Shown here one piece after another: positions 37,670 through 49,299 of a DNA stretch of 64,000 nucleotides. The stretch comes from Chimonanthus salicifolius (lineage: Eukaryota > Streptophyta > Magnoliopsida > Laurales > Calycanthaceae). The notes under the pieces were generated by a model. It was not told the origin of the DNA, did no database searches, and was given only the letters and a program-made list of their open reading frames with translations. Location: NCBI GenBank assembly GCA_013350335.1, contig CM023540.1, positions 32,219,175 to 32,283,174 of the forward strand, written 5' to 3'. Position numbers and translations under genes: made by a program. Within the stretch, counting starts at the first letter, position 1. The number at the start of each line of letters is the position of its first letter.

Positions 37670-39079
37670 ATGGATTTCGATGAAAAAGTGAGTGATCACG
37701 AGAGATTGATAATGGGTTTACACCTTTTTTTACAGAGTTTCTTTACTTTGATTCCAGTGATTATCATTACTCATTGATCTCATTTCTGCTGCAGAAACAT
37801 GAGTCTTCAGAAGTTGTTTCTGCTGAGGAGAAGCAGCAGGTGGGTGAATTGAAGAGGTGCTGTTCTGATTGCAGGACCACAAAAACCCCCTTATGGAGAG
37901 GTGGTCCAGCTGGGCCTAAGGTGAGTGAGTATCACATCCTCAGGTGTTTTTTTCTTCTATTTTTTACTCTCATTTCTGTCTCTCTTCTTCATCAAAACCA
38001 ATTGGGTTTCTGCTGTTCAACTAGGCTGGATCTAAACCTGTCTTTAAACCATTACATACAGTGTTTTAGAAATGGATCTGTACTGTACGTTTGACCTGAT
38101 TCATCATAAATCAGCCTCGAAGATTATTTTATTTTATTCCCAATCGCTGAGAAATATTGTAATTTTTATTTATTTTATTTTCCTTTTATTTGTTCTCAAA
38201 ACATTAGAAACGACGCATGAAAAATAGAAAAGAAACACAAAAAGAATAAAAAAATAGGGAATACATAACAGTCTATCCTCTGTATGCTTCATTAATATGA
38301 ACGCTTCAAGTAATGGGGTGAAAATACCAACCTGTAAAATATTATGATGGCTTAACCCTTTCGAGAAGTGTTGTGATTTTATCTATGCAATTTTTTTTCT
38401 TCTAATTCTTTCTCTAAAACATTGTTTTCCACTCTTTTTATTATAGCATCATTGTTGCAATGTGATTTTTAATTTTTACCATTTTTTGAAAATTTATTTT
38501 TTTATTACCATTTTATCATATCATTACGATGTTCTGTCCTTATCATGGTTCAGAATTATTTGCCTTAACATGATCAAATCATGGTAAAGCATAGTTTGAT
38601 CAACGTTTCTATCTTTAAGTTATTTCTCTTATCATATTTTGTCATGATGTTGTGGTAATATTACAGTTCAAAATAATTTGGCTCAATAGTTGAATTTAAT
38701 AGATCAAATTAGGATAAAAGATGACTCGAACAACAATATAATCTTTAAGGTATTGCTCTTTAATTGGGGTTTGTTCCAGTATTTCATTCTGATTTGCATG
38801 TGTTTCTTTCTTTTTCAGTCCCTCTGTAATGCATGTGGGATCAGATATAGGAAGAAGAGGAGAGATGTTCTTGGGTTGAGCAATAGAGAAGAGAAGATGA
38901 AGATAAAGAAGGGAAGGAGAAAGAATAAAGGTGGGGTTTCTTTTAAGCTGAGGCTGTTGGGTGTGGGAGGAGATGTCTGGTTACAGAGATGTTTGATGCA
39001 AAAGCAGAGGAAATTGGCAGAAGAAGAAGAGGCAGCAGTTCTATTGATGGCCCTTTCATATGGATTTGTTTCTGCTTAA
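37670..39079 (+). CDS. LLM-domain B-class GATA transcription factor, 3 exons, 134 aa
   Basis: A small nuclear DNA-binding factor. Exons are 37670-37687, 37795-37920 and 38819-39079; all borders are GT-AG and the joined CDS is 405 nt. The zinc finger is C29-x2-C32-x18-C51-x2-C54, the plant 18-residue loop, with the signature [20 protein letters not shown]. The second intron splits the finger between GPK and SLC. A basic region RYRKKRRD follows, then Lys-rich KMKIKKGRRKNK. Near the C-terminus AAVLLMALS (LLM at 123-125) matches the leucine-leucine-methionine motif that defines the LLM B-GATAs. Short length and little sequence before the finger suggest the GATA15/16/17-like branch, not the longer GNC/CGA1 type. 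The 6-residue first exon (MDFDEK) rests on similarity to short starts in that branch and on good splice sites. Confidence 0.9.
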
Positions 39080-40400
39080 GAAAGAAAGTGTTATAGATTC
39101 ATGTTTTGCTGACAAGTTTTTTTTTTTGTTTTTCCTTCCCTTCTTCCATCTTTTTCTCTGCGCGTGGTGATGATCAAATGGAAAAAGGCCTCAATCCAAA
39201 TGTATAATGTTACTTTGGAATATATCATAAAATTTTGCTTATGTCATCCTCTTAATTAGTCTAATGTTCTTATCTTAAATGTTTTGTATTTATTGCCGTT
39301 ATCATCATGAAACCATTAATCATTGATTTGAAGCTGGTTTCTAGGTACATCTCTTTCATTCTCTGTTACTAAGAGTGGTACAAAAAATAAAGTGGTACAA
39401 AATGAAAGAAATTAAATATCTTTATAAAATTGCATATCAGAGAATTTTTTATCAAGTGTTGGTTTTTTTTTTTTCTAAAACTGATTCGACTTAAGAAAAT
39501 CTTGAGTTTTTTAAAAAAACTTGAAATTATCATGTGCATATATCTTGTTTTTTACCTGAGAATTATACTGAACTCAAAAGATTTGGCTAAAAAAATCATC
39601 TTGCATTGAATGGATTAATTCTAAGGATCATGGTAATGTCTTAGCATTAGGATTTAGATCTTTGGATGCCCAACATTCTCACTTTATGCCCATAGATTTC
39701 CTTTTGTCAAAGGCCTGAAAACTGTGTGTAAAGTGGTTAGTTTAAAACATGGATCGATTCTTTCTACTTTTTCCCTTTTAACTAAGAGACTTTCTTTTTC
39801 TTTTCTTTTTTAAAAAAAAAACATTTGTAAAACTGTAAATTGGCTTGTATTTTTCCTCTTAATAACTTCCTCATCCTAGCAACATTTGTATGTTTGGATG
39901 CCCAACATTCTTAGTTTATGGCCATGGATTTCCAATTCTCAACTTAAAAACCTTTGTGTCTTAAAGTGGTTACTTTTAAACAAGGATCGATTCTTTCTAC
40001 TTTTCCCCTTTCTAAACTTCCTTTGGTTCTTTCCTCTCCATGAAAAACATCATGTCTTAAAGTGGTAATCTAAGCCAGATTAGGACCATATACGTTAAAA
40101 ATAGGATGTTTGAAGCTAAGGGAAAAGATCTTGTATGAGCTAATCTCCATCTCGTCAGTGACCAATCTTTCTCAGTGATGGATCAGACTCTAAATTAGGA
40201 TAAGTCAAGTAATTAAGTGAGTTTTTAATTTGACTTGAAAAAACTCTATAGAAACTTATGACTCGCTCAACTTGAAATCCTATTAGGTCGAGAGAACTCA
40301 GATTGATTTGTCGAGGTTTTTGAATTTTAAACTATGGTTAGAACTTGAAAAAAAGAAAGTAAAATCACCCTAAATAGTAATATTTGTAGCATGAATGATA
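39080..40400. other. Intergenic DNA with a short direct repeat
   Basis: 39661-39790 and 39893-40020 are diverged direct copies, 232 bases apart, both opening TTTGGATGCCCAACATTCT and both containing GGATCGATTCTTTCTACTTT. No gene is seen. Confidence 0.5.
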
Positions 40401-40404
40401 CATT

Positions 40405-40850
40405 GCGGAATGCCCTGATACGAATTGAATACATCATGAGGTAATCTTAATGATACTTGTGTTGATTCCTCCAATTCGTTCAGATCTTCTGTTCATGTCC
40501 ATGCTGCCATTAAAATTAAGATTGTAGACTGCAGCTCTGGTTACTGCCATAACACTTGCTTCGGAATTGCGGGATTTCAACTCTCAGCTCTGGGCTGCTG
40601 TTCATTCATTGAATTCATTACAGGGTTTTACATATCTGCCAAACATCTGCCAAACAAAATACAATTCTGAAAACAATATCCTTATTGCACATCTGAAAAA
40701 TTTATAGTCAAGAACAACAAGTTTTGATTCATTTGCTCTCAAAACCTCTACATTGGGAAGAATGTGATCCACTCTTTCTGATTCAAATTTGCGTATAATG
40801 CATCTCATATCATGTTACTGCAAAAAAAAAATTGATCTTTGCCTCCTTGC
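40405..40850 (-). repeat. Possible copia LTR end and primer site remnant
   Basis: On the minus strand, TTCAATT is followed by CGTATCAGGGC (near 40425-40415), similar to the initiator-tRNA primer site TGGTATCAGAGC after a plant copia LTR. The upstream sequence on that strand is moderately GC-rich and LTR-like. No partner LTR was found, so this is tentative. Confidence 0.3.
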
Positions 40851-40857
40851 TAATCTG

Positions 40858-41050
40858 TATTTTTTAATGACCAAGGTGTCTAGGTCTCTTTGAGCACATG
40901 ACTAACCCTCAGAGCATGTGCAAGCCTTCCTACCCACACACACCTGGTAACTCTATGGAGAGTGGCCATTTGGAGTGAGAATTGAACTCAGGACTTTCGC
41001 TTCCTGGGGTGGGTTTCTGACCATCACTCCAACCAATTTGGGTTTTCTGT
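40858..41050 (-). repeat. SINE family B, copy 6, well preserved
   Basis: Read on the minus strand: GGTTGGAGTGATGGTCAG, CCTGAGTTCAATTCTCACTC (B-box type), GGCCACTCTCCATAGAGTTA, GTGTGTGTGGGTAGGAAGGC, GCACATGCTCTGAGGGTTAG, and an end of GACACCTTGGTCATTAAAAA. It is the clearest copy for aligning the others. Two short frames over it are shadows. Confidence 0.65.
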
Positions 41051-42823
41051 ATTTTAAACCCTCGAATAGGAAGAAGGTAATTTTTCCATTCTCGATGGAG
41101 ATGAAGTCCCATCTGTTGATTCCATCATGGTTTTGGTTCCTACAAAGTAATTGACTAACTCCAATTAGCTGATGAACGCCCAAGATTATCATGGTTTGGA
41201 TGTTCACCAGTTCATTCAGTCTAGCAATTGAAGGAACTCAGACATCCTCTCACCTTTATTAGAGAAATTCGCCTCATCTATATGGGGTCGGCACTTATAA
41301 ACTATAACTAAATTTCCAATTTTTTCTATCCAATTGCCAATATTTCTAGAACTTAGAACCGGTCGCAATGATGAATTCTGGTCTATCTTTTCACCTTAAG
41401 CGCTGTAAATATCGAGAATTTGGATCCTCTGCTACAACAGCAGTAGAAGATTTATGCTGCTTCATACACTATGGAGGTGTGAATTGATAAATAAATAAAA
41501 AATGATTTCCTACATTATTAAAATTACCAATTTACCTATAAATTGGTCTATATGACATGAGATAAATGGTTGTAGCATAAATCCTCTACTGCTACGACAA
41601 TAGAAGATCTCTGAAAATCCCAAAAAAATGCAGATTAGTCCCCTCGGATTCTGAAAAATTATGGCCAAAATTTTGTTTTTCCACTAATTTTTTCTCAAAG
41701 TTAGAAATTATATATGCCTAGCAGTTTTGTCAGTAGCACTTCTCTTCATATGGGTGTAGATGGATTACAAAACTTGTTATTGCTTCCCACTCAGTATCAA
41801 AACTGGGTAGAGGAGATCACTTTGATACCTGCTACGCTAATGTTTAAACAGTTTCTCATCTTAAACCTGCAATAGAAGTTCTCAATGAGTTTTCATTTTC
41901 AACGGCATCATTCTATAGGCACCATGAAACACGGTGCTAGGTCGGGCTAGTATTTTATTATTTGTATCAAAATCTCTATTTTCATTCAAAATGAATAAAA
42001 TGTTTTTCACTGAGCGAGGTAAATCTCAATCTTTTCTTCATTAAATTTTCAGATCTCCCTATGAGGAATGGATTTTTGAAATAAGAGAAAAATGCCTCAT
42101 TTTTTCGTGATTTAGGAGATATTTCCAATTTTGGCCAAAATTTGTGACTGAGGGTTTGATAGATATCAACCAAGGCCCATCTAGGCCGAATGTATCAGGA
42201 ATGCCCTTTTTGCTTTTAAAAAAGTACTAAAAAACTGGGCCAGTATGGGCACATACAAGCCTGTATGAGAAGATATGATGATATATATGGTCGATATTAG
42301 CCGTCTCGCTAGGTTTAAACACTGAGTTGAAGCTGGGTCCTAAAAGTTATGTGGAGGCCCAAACAATTTGAGTTAATTCTTGGCCTCTTTTTGTTGTTTA
42401 GGCCCACATGGACCTTAACTTGGATCTGAGACAGACAGACAGTCCTGTATTTTAGCTTCTAATAGGTCCATGCTTTAGGAGTGCAAGGAAACATCAAAGC
42501 AGAATATTTGTAAATTAGTAAACGCATTGTTGGTAAATATTAAATTGTTAGGCCTACAATGCGTGTTGGACAATTAAAACTATGAACCTGAAAAAGCTTG
42601 CATATACATTTCGGATTTGAAATCGGACCCAAGTTTTAACAAATTGGCTTGACTTGGGCCTTGTTCTTTGCCTTGGCCCTTAAAATTATAAATTGGGCCC
42701 TAGCTCAAGTTACCTCAAAAGCTGGACTAGCCCACCCATATTGCGTCGTATGAAAGTAAACCTTCAAAAACATATTATATGATCTTTAATTCAAAATGTT
42801 GTTTGATAGAGCTCATTGAAAAT
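41051..42823. other. Intergenic DNA, degenerate repeats
   Basis: No gene is seen. CATCTATATGGGGTCGGC near 41277 resembles a phrase common near plant LINE/RTE 3' ends, but I see no supporting reverse transcriptase. The remainder is AT-rich without clear structure. Confidence 0.3.
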
Positions 42824-42831
42824 GTCTAAAC

Positions 42832-43162
42832 CAAAGGTTCAAATATCGGCCGATACATATCGTATCGGCCGATATTCGGTCCAAAATATCGGCCACAATA
42901 TCGGCCGATATTCATAAATATTGGTATTTAATTTTTTTTTTAATTATTTTTTTTTAAAACACCGATACGGTTTTTCACGGTTTTCAACGGTTCAGGGTTT
43001 CACGGTTTTTTGCTGTTTTCAATGGTTCAGGGTTTTACGGGTTTCACGGTTTTTTGCGGTTTTTCACGGTTCCGATATCGGAGGAGAGAAAAATATACCG
43101 ATATCGGGGGAGAGAGAAAAATATCGGCCGATATATCGGCCCGGCCGATTTTTAAATCCCTG
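42832..43162 (-). mobile_element. Palindrome-rich hAT MITE with minisatellite, copy 5
   Basis: This 331-bp element is flanked by a perfect 8-bp duplication GTCTAAAC (42824-42831 and 43163-43170). It has four ATCGGCCGAT decamers and a minisatellite of CACGGTTTTT-type units at about 42962-43075, the reverse complement of that in copy 4. Its right end TTTTTAAATCCCTG matches the family terminus. Confidence 0.85.
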
Positions 43163-43683
43163 GTCTAAACATCAATTTTTTTTTTTCAATTTTTTTTCAA
43201 TAATAATTGATCTGAAAAATGAACAAAATAATGAATATTAGATAGATGATGATCATTCTGTGGCATCAGTTATGTTATCTTATCAAACAAAACTCATTTT
43301 TTTACTTCAATCTATTGAGTTCATCATTTGCCTATGTATATAAATTTTGGTACCATTCCCTATCAATGAGGGCCAAGAATGCAGAAGAAGTTAATTTGGA
43401 GACATGTGGTGAGTGGCATGTTCAAGCCCATATGGAAACACAAGCAATCACTTTTGGGGAGACATGGCCTATGGTCCTTAATTTGCATATGTTCATTATC
43501 ATTTTTGAAATGTGTGGTGGAAAGCTTTCTCTACTCTATATTTCAACATAACCAATCACTTTTGCGGACTATGGCTATGCTCTCTTTTAACATTGTTCTG
43601 GGACTTCTATGTTCAGATCCCACCGCTTATTTTTGTGATAATTGTGGCAACTCTCAAAATTTCAAGATCTCATTATGAAATTA

Positions 43684-43862
43684 CTCCCTCCGTCCCATTT
43701 TAATTGTCTCATTTGAAATATTTGTATTTTTTAAGGAACTCTCTCTATAAGGCTAATATTTTGTGATCTCATCCATTTTCAATACACTTTATACTAAATG
43801 AGACACATATTTCGGGACAATTCTAAAATCCATATAAGACACTTAATTTGGGACAGAGGGAG
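43684..43862. mobile_element. Stowaway-like (Tc1/mariner) MITE, 179 bp
   Basis: The termini CTCCCTCCGTCCC and GGGACAGAGGGAG are inverted repeats of the well-known plant Stowaway type, flanked by the TA target duplication (43682-43683 and 43863-43864). It has no coding capacity. Confidence 0.85.
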
Positions 43863-43920
43863 TATTATTTTTCTATTTCCAAATGGGAAAACATTGAAAG
43901 TTCATGTAATGCTTAAACTG

Positions 43921-44097
43921 TTGGGTATGAACGAGTCCCGCATCAGTAAGAGGGAGGGATCTATTGGTGGCTTGGGTCCTGGTTCTGATACCACTGTTAG
44001 GGCTGAATTTTCAGCACAAAAGACTAGCCTATAGGTACCACATATATCTCTCTCTTTTTCTCTTTCTCTTACCGATGTGTCACTCGTTCATACCCAA
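43921..44097 (-). repeat. Inverted-repeat element with an embedded primer-site motif
   Basis: TTGGGTATGAACGAG (43921-43935) and CTCGTTCATACCCAA (44083-44097) are perfect inverted copies, and similarity extends inward (CCCGCATC / GATGTGTC). Between them the minus strand carries TGGTATCAGAACCA at 43993-43980, an initiator-tRNA primer-binding motif. It may be a TRIM remnant rearranged into a foldback. Confidence 0.45.
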
Positions 44098-47000
44098 TTT
44101 TATATGTTAAAGTTTTGTGTAGATGGAATCATCGAGTAAATTATTTTTTTATTCATGCAGTTATGCATTTTCTACGGTCTAAATCTAAGTTTTAAATATC
44201 GCAAAAAAATAATATTATAGCATCACTAAGAGACAAAAAATTTTGGGGCTTTGAATTTCAACAAGTATAACTCACTCATTTCTAAAAAATTAAAATGAAG
44301 AGATAGGATGATCAAAAGGGAGTGAAACTTTATGCACAATCTACTCAAAATCTATTTATCTCTATAAAAAAAAAAAAAGTTCGAGTGAAATTTTTAATAA
44401 GTGAATGACAATAAAAATATATAATACACTCATGATCCAATGATGATGGTGATAATAATGTTGCAATGGTAGATTAAAACATCAAATATTGGTCTCATTT
44501 TCATATTTTGAAATTCAACATGTGGAGGACTCACAGACATATATCGCCATTGGATCTGAATTACACATGAATATCCATACGACTTTTCATCATTATTTGA
44601 AAATACAATGAGAAGTGATTCACTCACGGGTATTTTGTGTAACAAGATATGAGATTTAGGGTATTGTCCATATTACCTTTCCACTGCCGTACAAAATCAG
44701 TGATCCAGTCAGTGATTTGATCAGTGATCCGATTTGTTGTTCTGTATGAAAAAACAGTCTCACTTAGATAAATTTTAATAAGTCGGTTAGTAAGCCAGTC
44801 AGTGAGTCGATTTATACCACAGTGGAAGGGTCAGTGATCCAGCGAGCCAATTCGAAGGATTTGGCGAGCCCGTTCGAAGGGCAAATGAGTAATACAGTAA
44901 AATCCGTGTCGGGTTACACAAAATGTCCGTAGGAGGATCGCTACCCAATACAATATGTATCAAGTTTTGGGCCATATAGAAAAATGTTATCGCACGTAGA
45001 AAATTATGGAAAAAAGTTTCAATAACCGTGAAGATTGCTCTGATAATTATCAATCTGATTGCAGTAATATTGTAATGTCTGTTTGGATTTCAGTCGACAT
45101 TTGCTTGAGGGTAAGATGAGTATGAAGGAAAGAGGGGCCCTGTTTGCAATTGATCATCTTTTTCACCATCATTATCTTTTAGTTTGTATTTGATTACTTT
45201 TCGATTGAAGAAAGAAAAGTGATCAGGTTAATTATTAATCAAGTGATCTGTTCCTGCCCCTTCATTCAAAGCAGGTTTGGTAAGACTTTATTATCGAATA
45301 AAAATAAGCGTAGAAAGTCTAAAAATCCATAGCTAGCTTATCTTAGACCCCACAAATTTCAAATTTGTTTATGAAAAGCTGACCCAATTGTATTTGTGTC
45401 CATAATAGATTTCTTTTATTGAATACTAATTGGTAAAGCCTCATTCAAAAGTGCTGCAAGATTTTATATTCGAAACTTATTATTATAGATCTAAATTTGT
45501 TAGTATGGAATATTTCCCTTTTTCAGAGGAAATCAATTCCGTAGAAAAATGAAGTTCAAGAGAGATGCTGTAATTTGAGTTTTTTTGGTTTATGAAACAT
45601 ATTTCATGATGCACAAAAAGCCACTCTCTTTTACCTTATTAAATTTTTTATTCTCTTTCCATAGGAAATGTATTCTTGGAAAGAAGAGATGATAAACGAA
45701 TGGAAATTGATTCGTATACTAAAATTAATGTACCAAAAATGAATGAAATACTACTTATTAATAAGTTTTAAGAGGTTTTGAATTCAAATCTCACTCTCTC
45801 TACTTTTACTCTGCTTGTGAATAGAATTGCACATGATCTAAGAACTTAGTCTGATACTTACCAAGTCTGAATATCATAAACTTAAAAAAAAAAAAAAGTT
45901 TTCTTCTACTCTAGTGGAAGTGGGATATTTTGTAGTCTCACACTCTCAAAAACTTTTAAAGTTGGTTTGGACGAGAGGAAAGTGGAAGATTGCAGAGAAT
46001 TCACTTCTCTCTTACTTGGTATTTACTACACGTATAAAAAGTATGTCTATTTTTAACTCCTTCCATCTGTTACCTCCCAAAGCCAGCTAAAATCTGTCTT
46101 TAAAAAAATAGTAGAAATCATGATCTACCCTACTCATTTTTTACCCCACTTTTCTTCATTTCTCTTTATAGCTTTTCACATTTGTGATTACCAAACAAAA
46201 TACAGGAAAATATTTCAGAAAAAGAATTCTCTATAAAAAAAGTCTCTTAGAAAACTCTCTTCATCTAGATGGATGTGAAAAAAAATGAAAAACATTGCAG
46301 TAAGTAAAGCTCGGAGGGCTGACACTGGTAGACTGATTGAGATCACTAACAATCAAGATTTCTCCACAGACAACAGGAGCATGAATTTCACTTCTATTGC
46401 GCATTTGATCTTCACATACCCATGTAATTATTAGAACTAAAATCTTTTTTCTTTTCATAAATGTTGATGAGAACGGCCATTCAAAAACTACAATTGAATA
46501 AGAGACTCCCTTGAATTAAATTCAAGAGCCGTTGAGGTCTTAGGCTCTCTTTGCCCCATTAATAGTTGATTTTTTAAGACTATTCACTGATTGGAAGGTA
46601 GATTTTGAAGGAATGGGATCCTCTGCCCTATTAATAGTTGATTTTTTTAGAATCTAAGAGGGGATTCACCTGTTAAGAAACTTCTCTCGTTAAAGGAGGT
46701 CTTGAATTCGATTCACAATTAACACCTCTTTAGACCACTCTCCGTAGTTACTTATTCGGTGTGTGGAATTGAAAGACTTATACATACCCTAACAAATAGG
46801 GAAGATACCCTTTGAACACCTTGGTAAAAAAAAAAAGGTTGTTTTTTTTAAGACTACTCACTGATTGGGAAGTAGAATTTGAAGGAATGGTTTAAATTAA
46901 TGAAGGTGGCCCTCACTATATGGACAAAATTTTGTGATTTAAGGGCAGCCACCGATTTTCCACTATCAATATTTTTCATTAAAGGTTGAATGGGCTATCC

Positions 47001-48310
47001 ATATCATATCGATAAAACAACAACAGCTAGAAAAGAAAAAGAAAAAGAAACGCCACACCGTGCCAGCTTCTACTATCTTAGCCGCTCCCAGAGACAAAAG
47101 GTGGGCCATCCCTAATGAATGAAGGGTGTAATTTTTTATGTCATTTTGGAAATAAGACACCCTGTACACTTGTTTTATTCCTAAAATAATATACCATAAA
47201 TGGTATTCAAATTTCAGCTAAATTTAAATCATACAAATTGACTCCATTTAATATAATTTCATATTATATATTCAATATTTTTTTCTGACGCAGACACTCT
47301 TTTGTAGTATTTGAACTCTACATCTGAATAAACTTATTAGACAAAAAATAATAAAATTTTATCATTTATTGAGGATATTAAATTTACTGTAGCTCGTTCA
47401 TATTTGGACATCCATTACAGTCAAAAAATTTAATCTATTACAATTTTTACTTTATTCTGATATTAATTAAAATAAGTAAAATTTGACAAGATTTTCAATC
47501 CTTGGAAAAGTGGTTGAGAATTTAAATTGTATATTTTTAATTGAATGCAGAAGTTCATTTTTGTCATCTTATACAATTTAGATATTTTATTGATCTACAA
47601 CTCTATAATTTCAAAACTTATCATCTTGGGTTAAGTATCTACAAAACAGTAATTTCTTTATATTTTGTGGCCAGTATTTTAAGTAAAAGTTTAGATCCCC
47701 GTAAGAAGAATTAATTGCAAATTGACCCCTCACATTCCCTATGAGATATGCATTGATACAGTGATCGTACCTTACCAGAATTGTTGCATTCTTCTTTTTT
47801 AAAACGTTGATCATGAAATGAATGGATGGATGCATCAATTGCCTTTCAAATCCCAACAACCAAACATGCTGCCCATGTGCCAAAAAAATGTTCAATAATT
47901 AGATCCCTCTTTCTTCCTCGCCAACTCTTTAGAATCCGATTCCAATTCAATAAAGAAAAAATAAATCTAGACTCTAGAAAGATTGGGACTGGGAATTCTT
48001 TTTTTTTAAAAAAAAAATAATAATAATAATTTCCACATTTTGAGAGAAAGGGATATGTAGATACAATAATTAATAATGATCATGCATCAAAAGGGAAAGT
48101 TAAAGACTTAAGAAACATAGAATCATAAAATACATAAGTTAAATAAAAATTCATGATTACTTTCCATTACTTTATTTAAAGAATAATACAAAAGACCACA
48201 GGCAATGAGAAAATTATACTTCAGTCACATGCTTTTGAAGAAAAGTTGGAAACTTGGAAAGGGAAAGTTAGACATACAAGAAAATAGAAGGACAAATTAC
48301 ATTAATCGAA
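44098..48310. other. Intergenic DNA, no supported gene
   Basis: AT-rich. A family B SINE lies at about 46655-46835. Short clustered repeats of TCAGTGATCC occur at 44700-44840. No frame has a product I can recognise. Confidence 0.4.
46655..46835 (+). repeat. SINE family B, copy 7
   Basis: GGTCTTGAATTCGATTCACA (B-box type), GACCACTCTCCGTAG, CGGTGTGTGGAATTGAAAG and a tail GAACACCTTGGTAAAAAAA match the family in order. Confidence 0.55.
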
Positions 48311-48561
48311 TTAAAATTCATCCATTATTTGGAATTGTTTTTTATTTTTTAAAAAAGAACACAATAACCCACGATCTATGATAAAATTACACATCAGTAC
48401 CTGCACTCCACCTGCATGGCAACGCTCCCTTTTTCTCTCTTTTCGTCGCCGTTTCCGATTTCGGAATGAAGCAAGATTCCAACTTTTCGAGTTTTTCCGC
48501 GACGATCCGACGAGCCCAGGTGGGCATTCTCGAGAATTTCGCGATTCCGGAAACCCCCCTT

Positions 48562-49134
48562 CTAGAAAAAGCAGAGAATGGCGAGAACAAGAAGAAAAGA
48601 AGAAGAAAATGGCTTTAGAAGAGAAGAGGAGGAAATAGAACCGCGAGCGGGAGGAGGGTTGTAGAAGTAGAAAGGGAAGTAAGGGACGATCGGATTGGGC
48701 GGTGGTGGGGTGGGGAAGCCTGTCCCGCGAGAAGGGCTGGGGATGGTGGGCGTGTATGGGTTCGGGTTCGGGTTCGGGTTCGGGTATGGGTTCGGATTGC
48801 TGGGTGGGCTTGGCACGGAGTAGGGTGGCGGCGGAGAATAATAGGAATAGGAGCCGGGCGGCGGCGGGCAGTTGGCCGAAGAGGATGGCGGGGGCGGAGA
48901 AGGGGTGACTGGTGGCGGCGGAGAAGGGGTGACTGGCGGCGGCGGCGAAGGTGGCGGAGGTGACGGGATGGGTTGGCAAGGGTTGTCGCAGGAGGAGCAC
49001 ATTGTGCAGGCCAGGCCAATTGGTGGTGACGAGGAGTATGTTACTTCGTCCTTGATCTTGGCCGTAGAAGAATATACTTGCGTGGGGAAAATAAGTGCAA
49101 GAAGAAATGGGAAGAAGAAGAAAGGCAAAGCCAT
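48562..49134 (-). CDS. Proline-rich, extensin-like cell-wall protein, 190 aa
   Basis: Likely a secreted hydroxyproline-rich glycoprotein of the wall or plasma-membrane surface. It has a single exon. Residues 1 to about 22 form a signal peptide (MALPFFFFPFLLALIFPTQ). A short Cys cluster follows (CTMCSSCDNPC). The Pro-rich domain has SPPPP and TPSPPPP blocks of the extensin type, YYSPPPPYS, and a run of PNPNPNPNPY. The C-terminus (SSSSLLKPF, then SSSFLLVLAILCFF) is a hydrophobic tail after small residues, as in a GPI-anchor signal. The Pro codons make the plus strand GC-rich with repeated GGGTTC. The start is the first ATG in frame and begins the signal peptide. Long frames in other phases over this region are shadows. 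The family is broad, so no exact name is given. Confidence 0.85.
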   Translation of the reverse strand: MALPFFFFPFLLALIFPTQVYSSTAKIKDEVTYSSSPPIGLACTMCSSCDNPCQPIPSPPPPSPPPPVTPSPPPPVTPSPPPPSSSANCPPPPGSYSYYSPPPPYSVPSPPSNPNPYPNPNPNPNPYTPTIPSPSRGTGFPTPPPPNPIVPYFPFYFYNPPPARGSISSSSLLKPFSSSFLLVLAILCFF

Positions 49135-49220
49135 TCTAGAGAGAAAAGAAAAGAGGGTTTGAGAGTTTGGGGGAGAAAGAGAGAGAGAGAAACAGTGAAG
49201 CAGAGAGGAATGTGTGTGAT

Positions 49221-49230
49221 TTGTATATGA
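49221..49230 (-). promoter_or_regulatory. Possible TATA box of the proline-rich protein gene
   Basis: The minus strand reads TCATATACAA about 90 bases before the ATG, followed by a TC-rich leader. It is a weak match, offered as a candidate. Confidence 0.3.
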
Positions 49231-49299
49231 AATGGTGGATGACAGATCGAGTGAGAGTGAATCACTTGGGGGTGTAAATTTGTAATCGTTTTCACCCTT

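Noticed and set aside
46261..46458. 65-aa minus-strand frame
   Set aside because: No domain, no splice context and no upstream promoter; support is too weak.
48311..49019. Long minus-strand frames of 229 and 134 aa over the cell-wall gene
   Set aside because: They are other reading phases of the same Pro-codon-rich exon; only the 190-aa frame has a signal peptide, coherent Pro motifs and a tail.
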